This document shows positions 7,093-12,375 of a DNA stretch of 15,803 bases, in pieces (the stretch's first letter is position 1; the number at the start of each line of letters is the position of its first letter). Location: assembly GCA_003453695.1 (NCBI GenBank), contig DMNK01000006.1, forward strand, positions 8,096 through 23,898, given 5' to 3'. Both the position numbers and the translations under genes were made by a program. The notes below the pieces were generated by a model. That model had not been told where the DNA came from. It saw only the letters and a program-made list of their open reading frames with translations, and made no database searches. This DNA comes from Acidimicrobiaceae bacterium. Lineage in GTDB: Bacteria; Actinomycetota; Acidimicrobiia; Acidimicrobiales; UBA8190.

Positions 7093-8286
7093 TCAGGCCC
7101 CGGCCGGGAACGCCAGCGGCAGGTGGTGCAGCGAGCGAAGCCCGGTCGTGTACTCGAGCACCGTGCCCGGGGCGAGCTCGTACTCGGGGATGCGGCGGTG
7201 GAACTCCCGGATGGCCACCCGCAGCTCGACGCGAGCCAGGTGCGACCCCAGGCAGCGATGCACCCCGCCGCCGAAGGCGAGATGGGGGTTGGGGTTGCGC
7301 CGCAGGTCCACCTCGTCGGCGCCGGCGTGGGCGGCGTCGTCGGTGTTGGCCGAACCGAGGACCAGCATCACCTGCTCTCCCGCCTTGATGGGGCACCCGC
7401 TGATCTCGATGTCCTCGGTGGCGACTCGGGGCACGGCCGGCACCGGGCTCTCCCACCGCAGCAGCTCCTCCACGGCCGACGGGATGATCGACTCGTCTGC
7501 GACGAGCTGGCGGCGGTGGTCGGGGTTCTGGGCGAGGTAGGCGAAGATGCAGTCGAGGGAATCGGTCACCGTGTCCAGCCCGGCGATGATGAACAGGTAG
7601 CAGATGTCCATCACCTCTTCGTCGCTGAGGCGCTCCCCGTCGACCTCTCCGGCGATGATCTGCGCCAGCATGTCGTCGGTGGGGTGATCCTTGCGCTCGG
7701 CCAGGTGGCGCTCGAAGTACTCGTAGACGGTCTTACCGGCTCGCTCGCGGTAGGGCGCCTGTTCGTCCAGGGTCACCCCCGGCGGCCGGATGATGTCGTC
7801 CTTGACCGACAGGAACAGGTCGAGGTCGTCGAGGGGCAGGCCCATGAGCCGGAGGAACACCCGGCACGGCAGGGGCACGGCGAATTCCTCGTGGAAGTCG
7901 CACGACCCGCTCACGGCGAAGGTGTCGACGAGCTCCTTCACCAGGGCGATCACTTCGTCCTCCAAGAGCGCCATCTTCTTGGGAGCGAAGAGCGGGTCCA
8001 GGATTCGCCGGTACTTGACGTGCTGGGGTGGGTCGATCTGGAGGGGGATGAGGGGGCGGATGTTTCCCAGGTTCATCCCCACCGCGCTCCACGAGAACGT
8101 CCCGGTGCGGTCCCGGAGCGCCTCCTCAACGTCCTCACGGCGGGTCACCAGGTTGAACAGGTCACCCACCCGGTGCACAGGCTGCTCCCGCAGCGTGCGC
8201 TGCAGCTCGCGGGGGTCGTCAGAGGAGGCGAGCTGCGTCACCGTGGTGGGAGAGAGGTCGGGCGCCGCTCCGGTGCCTGCGTCCAT
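7093..8286 (-). CDS. Cytochrome P450 (bacterial class I)
   Basis: The 397-aa soluble P450 has every diagnostic motif. The I-helix oxygen-activation motif is AGLDT at 235-239 (acid Asp238, alcohol Thr239). The K-helix ExxR is Glu274-Arg277. The haem loop FGGGVHRCLG lies at 338-347, with Cys345 as the haem thiolate ligand. The conserved substrate-access segment IDPPQHVKYRRIL is at 84-96. Size and lack of a membrane anchor fit bacterial class I enzymes fed by a ferredoxin, and a 3Fe-4S ferredoxin gene follows directly. I chose ATG 8286 because AAAGGA lies 6 nt upstream and the frame above it runs through the promoter. Expected activity is hydroxylation of a hydrophobic substrate. Proximity to the BVMO and dehydrogenase cluster suggests a shared pathway, but the genes are on opposite strands and the substrate is unknown. 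Confidence 0.96.
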   Translation of the reverse strand: MDAGTGAAPDLSPTTVTQLASSDDPRELQRTLREQPVHRVGDLFNLVTRREDVEEALRDRTGTFSWSAVGMNLGNIRPLIPLQIDPPQHVKYRRILDPLFAPKKMALLEDEVIALVKELVDTFAVSGSCDFHEEFAVPLPCRVFLRLMGLPLDDLDLFLSVKDDIIRPPGVTLDEQAPYRERAGKTVYEYFERHLAERKDHPTDDMLAQIIAGEVDGERLSDEEVMDICYLFIIAGLDTVTDSLDCIFAYLAQNPDHRRQLVADESIIPSAVEELLRWESPVPAVPRVATEDIEISGCPIKAGEQVMLVLGSANTDDAAHAGADEVDLRRNPNPHLAFGGGVHRCLGSHLARVELRVAIREFHRRIPEYELAPGTVLEYTTGLRSLHHLPLAFPAGA

Positions 8287-8292
8287 CCGGTG

Positions 8293-8298
8293 TCCTTT
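8293..8298 (-). promoter_or_regulatory. Ribosome-binding site of the P450 gene
   Basis: Reading the minus strand, AAAGGA lies 6 nt before ATG 8286. It decides the start in favour of this ATG over in-frame codons upstream, which would fall inside or beyond the promoter. Confidence 0.7.
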
Positions 8299-8381
8299 CG
8301 CTCCGGTCCCGTCCGGGCCCGGAGACTGGTCCCCCAACCGGGCCGACAAAGTCCGGCCGAGCGAGTGCCGCCCGCACCTGT

Positions 8382-8411
8382 ACTGTACCCGTTTCCTGAC
8401 ATTTATGTCAG
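8382..8411 (-). promoter_or_regulatory. Predicted sigma70-type promoter of the P450-ferredoxin operon
   Basis: On the minus strand, a -35 box CTGACA (8406-8411) is separated by 18 nt from a -10 box TACAGT (8382-8387). Both resemble the consensus TTGACA/TATAAT. Transcription would start near 8375, giving a leader of roughly 90 nt before ATG 8286. Confidence 0.6.
8396..8411. promoter_or_regulatory. Perfect 16-bp palindrome, candidate repressor operator
   Basis: CTGACAT-TT-ATGTCAG is an uninterrupted perfect inverted repeat (7-bp arms, 2-bp centre). One arm contains the -35 box and the other lies in the spacer, so a bound dimer would block RNA polymerase. Its size fits a TetR- or MarR-type operator; the regulator is not in the window. 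A smaller odd palindrome, GTACTGTAC (8380-8388), covers the -10 box. Confidence 0.6.
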
Positions 8412-8509
8412 CTACGGAGTGGCCGCTCCGCCCCAGGTGGGGGGTCATTTCCCCAGCTCAACCGGTTGTCGCCCGGGGCGGGGGCGGTGAACAGCGGGCG
8501 GGGACGGAG

Positions 8510-8539
8510 CCGCCATCGGGCCCTAGGCCCCGATGGCGG
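8510..8539 (-). terminator. Strong hairpin after the transporter operon, probable terminator
   Basis: Arms CCGCCATCGGG (8510-8520) and CCCGATGGCGG (8529-8539) are perfect 11-bp complements around the 8-nt loop CCCTAGGC. The hairpin begins 29 nt past the stop of the last gene of the minus-strand operon and lies before the P450 promoter, where a terminator is expected. There is no T-tract. Confidence 0.55.
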
Positions 8540-8568
8540 GGTGACCCCGGTGCCGGAGGCTCAGGAGC

Positions 8569-9351
8569 TCAGCGAGCGCCGGGAAGGCAGATGCGGCAGG
8601 GCTCGAGCGACGAGGTGGCGGCGGGGGCGATCGAGCGCAGGCCCTCGGGGTGATGGGCGACCACCGGGCAATCGGGCAGGTGGTACACCGATCCCGTCGG
8701 GGTGACCACGTACGACGGAGCCGCCTGACGCCCGGTGCCGAGCGACGGCGACTGGTAGCCGCCGGCAAGAGCCGTGGTGCCACCGGCGCCGATGGCCGGG
8801 GTACCCCCGCTGGGCGTCGTCTCCATGGTGGCGCCGGCGCGCTCGGTCATGGCCCGGATGGCCTGCTCGAGCACGCGCAGCTGTTCCTCGTGGTGCAGAT
8901 CGGCCTGGTCGTAGATGCGATAGAGCCAGTGGGCCCAGTACAGGAGCCCGCCGAGCACGATGCTCGCCACCCCGGCGAACGAGCCGCTCACCAGATAGGG
9001 GATCTGCTGCTGCACGTAGGCGGTGTGGGCGGATCCGTACCACGCCATGAGGATGAACACCACGCCCAGAGGGATGAGGATCGACCCGGCCAGGATCTGC
9101 CAGGTGTTGCGGAAGTCGATCCCGCCGCCACCTTGCGCCGGACGACCGGGCCGGCGGCCCCGGCCACCGTCGCCGCGTCGCTTGGGCGTGGCCAGTCTCT
9201 TCAGGCCGTCCAGGGGCGCGCCCCAGCCGTCGTCGTCCCCCCCGCCGGGAACCTCGTCACCGGGGATCTCCGAGCCCGGACTGTCGAGGTCGGGCGTCAC
9301 GCCGGGAATGGTAACCGTGGCGTGCGCCTCGGCCCGCGCCGTGTCGGTCAT
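8569..9351 (-). CDS. Unrecognised two-helix membrane protein with C-terminal HxxxC...CxxC putative zinc site
   Basis: I do not recognise this 260-aa protein. Residues 1-80 are a hydrophilic tail: acidic and Gly/Pro-rich up to about 45, then strongly basic (KRRGDGGRGRR). Two membrane helices follow at about 84-105 and 117-143, joined by a short loop. Residues about 148-172 are charged and helical, possibly a coiled coil. A Gly/Ser/Thr/Pro-rich linker leads to a C-terminal module with VYHLPDC (His224, Cys228) and PCRIC (Cys252, Cys255). This HxxxC-x23-CxxC arrangement resembles small zinc-binding knuckles with a PCxxC ending seen in Ada-like and nuclease-tail modules; the resemblance is by motif only. 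With the basic tail inside, both termini should be cytoplasmic. A strong AAGGAG lies 5 nt before ATG 9351. The upstream gene ends one base earlier, so the two are translationally coupled in the transporter operon. Confidence 0.85.
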   Translation of the reverse strand: MTDTARAEAHATVTIPGVTPDLDSPGSEIPGDEVPGGGDDDGWGAPLDGLKRLATPKRRGDGGRGRRPGRPAQGGGGIDFRNTWQILAGSILIPLGVVFILMAWYGSAHTAYVQQQIPYLVSGSFAGVASIVLGGLLYWAHWLYRIYDQADLHHEEQLRVLEQAIRAMTERAGATMETTPSGGTPAIGAGGTTALAGGYQSPSLGTGRQAAPSYVVTPTGSVYHLPDCPVVAHHPEGLRSIAPAATSSLEPCRICLPGAR

Positions 9352-9352
9352 C

Positions 9353-10834
9353 TCATCTCCTTCCCACGAGGAATTGCCAGCGGGCGGTGAGCATCAGCGG
9401 ATAGGCGAAGATCACGCACAGGATCAGCCCCAGCACCACCCATCCGAGCGGCGCCGGCACCCCGCGGATGGGGAACTTGAGCAACCCGCCGCCCAGGTGG
9501 GTGGGCGCCGTGCCCGAGGTGCCCGGACCGCTCACCGATCCCAAGGTCGCCGTGCTCCCCAGTGACGACAGAGAGCCGAGGCCGGTGTTCCCGAGGCCGG
9601 TGTTCCCGAGGCCCACGGAGTTGGGCACGCTGAGGGGGGCGATCACGCTGGCGTTCACGTCGGCGGTGGCCATGCCCAGGACGACCGAGGTGACCGCCGT
9701 GTAGTTGCCGGCGGGCAGGCACACGTTGCCCAGCGCCTGCTGGCCCTGCAATCCCGGGATGGGCACGCTGCCGATGTCCTGGGTGGGGATGCAGGGCTGC
9801 ACGGCGCCGTTGGTCAGCCCGCCGGTGTTGACGAACGGCACGCTGAAGTTGTGGTTGATGGTGATCTCGAGACCTCCGGAGTCGGCGATGCCCTCGGCGC
9901 CGTTGGTGGTCTGCTTGGGGTCGACGAGCCGGATGGTGATGCCGTCCTGCGACAGGGTCTGGTTCAACGACGCCTGGAGCTGCTGGGGCGTGGGCACCGC
10001 CACGCTCGACGTGCCGTTGCCCGCCACGTGCACACCTTGGTTGTCGATGTAGGCCTGCTGGCCGTCCACCGTGACCTGGCCCAGCTTCACCGACGCCGAG
10101 GGCTGGCCGTTGCTGCCGTCCGACGTGGACTGGGCGCTCGAGGTGACCTGGGTGATGTCGACCATGCCGGCCACCTCGATGGCCTTCACCACCGAGGTGG
10201 CCGTGCCGGTGATCGACGAGGTGGCGATGGTGGCGGACTCCTGGGACTGCATGGCGGCGAACTCGAGCAGCGGCGCGCCTCCCTGGCCCATGCCCGCCCC
10301 GACCACGATGTCGGAGACCGTGCCGCTGGCGTTGCCACCGTTGACGTTGGCGGCGGCGGTGCCCCCCGGCGCCGGGCCGGCGCCCCCGGCGAAGGTGCTG
10401 GTGGCTCCGTAGGACGGCGTGGCCGGGTACTGGGCCCGGGCCATGAACGGATAGGGCGTGTTGGGCAGCTGGGGCGGGAAGAACTCCGACTCGAGGCCGC
10501 CCAGGTTGGCCAGGATGTCGCCCGGGTAGTACGGGGCGCCGATCGAGTCCACCGTGGGCCCGGTGGACACGGTGCTGCGGGCGAAGGCCAGGTCCTCCTC
10601 GACGAGGTTCTGGTTGGGCAGCGGGATGAGGTTGGGGATGTTGAAGGCGAACTGAGCGCCGATGGCCTCGGTCGTGACCGCCTCGCCCACCACGTTCGTG
10701 TTCGAGCCCGACGACCCACTCGAGCTCGACGAGCTGCTGTCGGCGTGCGCCGCCGGCCCCAAGGCCCCTGCCGCTGCCGTGGCCAGCGCGGCTGCGACCG
10801 GAAGCCGCCAGAAGAGTTTCATCCGCCTGTTCAT
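9353..10834 (-). CDS. Unrecognised exported protein with signal peptide and C-terminal membrane anchor
   Basis: I do not recognise this 493-aa protein. It starts at ATG 10834, with GGGGGGAG a few nt upstream, 13 nt after livF. Residues 1-31 are a signal peptide: RRMK, an Ala/Leu-rich core, and likely cleavage after AHA (Asp32 first). A Ser-rich stretch (32-44) follows. The ectodomain is rich in Gly, Ala, Thr, Asn and Gln, low in charge and probably beta-rich. Recognisable strands include KAIEVAGMVDITQVTSSAQS (217-236) and VTVDGQQAYIDNQGVHV (254-270). Two ectodomain cysteines (348, 372) could form a disulfide. A short LGNTG repeat at about 409-420 sits in a Gly/Ser/Thr stalk, followed by a membrane helix (463-484) and the short basic tail RWQFLVGRR. 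The product should stay anchored in the membrane facing outwards. Its location in a LIV importer operon suggests a transporter-associated surface role; this is inference. Confidence 0.85.
   Translation of the reverse strand: MNRRMKLFWRLPVAAALATAAAGALGPAAHADSSSSSSSGSSGSNTNVVGEAVTTEAIGAQFAFNIPNLIPLPNQNLVEEDLAFARSTVSTGPTVDSIGAPYYPGDILANLGGLESEFFPPQLPNTPYPFMARAQYPATPSYGATSTFAGGAGPAPGGTAAANVNGGNASGTVSDIVVGAGMGQGGAPLLEFAAMQSQESATIATSSITGTATSVVKAIEVAGMVDITQVTSSAQSTSDGSNGQPSASVKLGQVTVDGQQAYIDNQGVHVAGNGTSSVAVPTPQQLQASLNQTLSQDGITIRLVDPKQTTNGAEGIADSGGLEITINHNFSVPFVNTGGLTNGAVQPCIPTQDIGSVPIPGLQGQQALGNVCLPAGNYTAVTSVVLGMATADVNASVIAPLSVPNSVGLGNTGLGNTGLGSLSSLGSTATLGSVSGPGTSGTAPTHLGGGLLKFPIRGVPAPLGWVVLGLILCVIFAYPLMLTARWQFLVGRR
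9357..9362 (-). promoter_or_regulatory. Strong ribosome-binding site inside the end of the preceding gene
   Basis: On the minus strand, AAGGAG sits 5 nt before ATG 9351, overlapping the last codons of the exported-protein gene. It fixes the start of the 260-aa protein and supports translational coupling of the two unknown genes. Confidence 0.8.
9576..9614. repeat. 15-bp tandem repeat within the exported-protein gene
   Basis: CCGAGGCCGGTGTTC is present twice in perfect tandem (9576-9605) and followed by a third partial unit (to 9614). It encodes LGNTG-LGNTG-LG in the stalk before the membrane anchor. The units are identical at DNA level, so they are recent or prone to slippage. Confidence 0.85.
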
Positions 10835-10847
10835 GTCTCCCCCCGTC

Positions 10848-11600
10848 TCAGCCACCCAGATAGGCGGACACCAGCCCGCCGTCGCGGACGTCGGCCGGTT
10901 CGCCCACGTCCACAATTCTGCCCTTGTCCATGACATATACGTAGTCGGCCAGCTCCAAGGCGGCGTCGATGTACTGCTCCACGAGGAGCAGGCTCGTCCC
11001 CGCCTGCGCCCGTTCGCGCAGGGCGTCGAAGAGCTGCTGCACGATGATGGGCGCCAAGCCCATCGAGATCTCGTCCACCATGAGCAGCTTGGGCTTGGAC
11101 ACGATGGCCCGCGACAACGACAGCATCTGCTGCTCCCCACCCGACAGGCTGCCCGCCATTTGACGCAGGCGCTCGCCCAGGACGGGGAACATCACCGTGG
11201 CCCCGTGCACCGGGTCGATGTCGTCGGTGACGGCGTAGCGCACCATCTCGAGGTTCTCCTCCACGGTGAGGCTGGGGAAGATGCCCCGCCCCTCGGGCAC
11301 GTGGACCACCCCCATGCGGGCCGTGGCGTGGGCGGGACGGCGGTCCACCCGCACCCCGCGCACCCTGATGCGCCCGTGGTCGGGCCGCACCAGCCCCGAC
11401 ACGGCCCGAAGCAGCGTGCTCTTCCCGGCGCCGTTGGGGCCGAGCAGCGCCACCACCGCCCCCTCGGGCACCTGCAGCGAGACGTCCGACAGCGCCCGCA
11501 TGCCGCCGTAGGAGACGTACAGGCCGTCTATCTCCAGCGCCGGTGGCGCCGTCGTGGTGAAGGGCTGCGGAGGGGCGAAGCGGCCCCGATCAGGCGACAT
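10848..11600 (-). CDS. livF: LIV-type ABC transporter ATP-binding protein LivF
   Basis: This 250-aa cytoplasmic ATPase drives import with LivG and the permease. Walker A GPNGAGKST is at 54-62 and the signature LSGGEQQ at 152-158. Walker B LLMVDE is at 172-177, followed by ISMGLAP, which is diagnostic of LivF. As usual in LivF, the Q-loop segment reads VPEGRGIFP (101-109) and the switch position reads LLVEQ instead of LLVEH. A Pro/Thr-rich extension of about 20 residues precedes the first strand. ATG 11600 overlaps the livG end by 11 nt and has GGGAGA upstream, so livG and livF are coupled. The imported solute could be a branched-chain amino acid, an amide, urea or an aromatic or other carboxylate; LIV systems vary widely. 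The catabolic neighbours favour an organic substrate over nutrient amino acids. Confidence 0.95.
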   Translation of the reverse strand: MSPDRGRFAPPQPFTTTAPPALEIDGLYVSYGGMRALSDVSLQVPEGAVVALLGPNGAGKSTLLRAVSGLVRPDHGRIRVRGVRVDRRPAHATARMGVVHVPEGRGIFPSLTVEENLEMVRYAVTDDIDPVHGATVMFPVLGERLRQMAGSLSGGEQQMLSLSRAIVSKPKLLMVDEISMGLAPIIVQQLFDALRERAQAGTSLLLVEQYIDAALELADYVYVMDKGRIVDVGEPADVRDGGLVSAYLGG

Positions 11601-12375
11601 CGGTCTCTCCCAGATAGGCGGCCCGCACAGCCGGGTCGCCCTGGATCTGGTCCGGGCTTCCGCAGGCGATCCTCCGGCCGAAGTCGAGCACGGTGATGAC
11701 GTGGCACACCTCCATCACCAGCGCCATGTCGTGCTCCACGAGCAGGATGGCAAGAGGTTGCCCGGCGTCGTGCCCGTTGTGCGGCGCTTCAGCCACCAGC
11801 TGGCGCAGGATCCGGGCGAAGTGCTGGGTCTCGCCCACGTCGAGGCCCGAGCTGGGTTCGTCCAGCAGTAGCACCCGCGGGTCGGCACACAGGGCCCGGC
11901 CCAGTTCCACCATCCGTCCCAACCCCGTGGGCAGCTCGCCGGCGGTGCGGCCGGCGATGCGCTCCAACCCGAGCAACTCCATCATCTCCGCCACCCGCTG
12001 CTTGCGGGTGGGGCGGCCCCGGCCGAAGATGGCGCCGGGATGCGCCGCCTCCCAGGACGCGGTCAGGTTTTCCTCGACCGTCATCCCGGTGAACAGCTCG
12101 AGGCGCTGAAAGGTCCGGGCCATGCCCGCTCGGCCCCGCCGGTGCGGCGGCCATGTGGTGATGTCGGCACCGCCGAGATGCACAGAGCCGGCCACCGGCT
12201 CGAGCAGGCCACCCAACACGTTGAAGAGCGTGGTCTTGCCGGCCCCGTTGGGGCCGATGAGCCCGGTGACCCGTCCGGCAGCCACCTCGAGGTCGACCTC
12301 GTCCAGGGCGTGCAGGCCCCCGAAACGCACGGAGATGCCCCGGGCGGAGAGCACGGCGCTGTCCTCAGCCGCCAC
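11590..12375 (-). CDS. livG: LIV-type ABC transporter ATP-binding protein LivG
   Basis: The 261-aa ATPase has Walker A GPNGAGKT at 41-48, Q-loop Gln90 in RTFQ, Walker B VLLLDEP at 168-174 with SSGLD following, and switch His215 in LLVEHD. The ABC signature is unusual: LPTGLGR (148-154) in place of the LSGGQ or LSYGQQR form, so the second Gly is kept but Ser and Gln are lost. The segment EAPHNGHDAGQP (196-207) is an extra loop before the H-loop strand. The start is GTG 12375, set by GGAGGT 5 nt upstream, and the gene overlaps the permease end by 11 nt. It pairs with LivF to power the fused permease. The divergent signature may make one of the two ATP sites less active, as in other asymmetric ABC pairs; that is inference. 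Confidence 0.94.
   Translation of the reverse strand: MAAEDSAVLSARGISVRFGGLHALDEVDLEVAAGRVTGLIGPNGAGKTTLFNVLGGLLEPVAGSVHLGGADITTWPPHRRGRAGMARTFQRLELFTGMTVEENLTASWEAAHPGAIFGRGRPTRKQRVAEMMELLGLERIAGRTAGELPTGLGRMVELGRALCADPRVLLLDEPSSGLDVGETQHFARILRQLVAEAPHNGHDAGQPLAILLVEHDMALVMEVCHVITVLDFGRRIACGSPDQIQGDPAVRAAYLGETDVA

Larger units (their letters stand above)
8287..8568. other. Intergenic region upstream of the P450
   Basis: This 282-bp stretch is the longest gene-free part of the window. It holds a hairpin near the end of the membrane-protein gene, a promoter with overlapping palindromes and the P450 leader. I see no convincing small ORF or RNA gene in it. A local block around 8376-8415 is clearly less GC-rich than its surroundings, as expected at a promoter. 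Confidence 0.7.

Noticed and set aside
8287..8448. N-terminal extension of the P450 to an upstream start at 8448
   Set aside because: The extension crosses the predicted promoter and palindrome and has no P450-like sequence; ATG 8286 has a good ribosome-binding site.
5752..8490. 912-codon plus-strand open frame crossing the thiolase-like gene, the ferredoxin and the P450
   Set aside because: It spans genes on both strands and an intergenic region. The translation is Arg/Pro-rich, then a mirror of the P450 sequence, with no recognisable domain.
9353..11140. N-terminal extension of the exported protein into livF
   Set aside because: The added residues are a shifted frame of livF; the signal peptide and ribosome-binding site at 10834 mark the true start.
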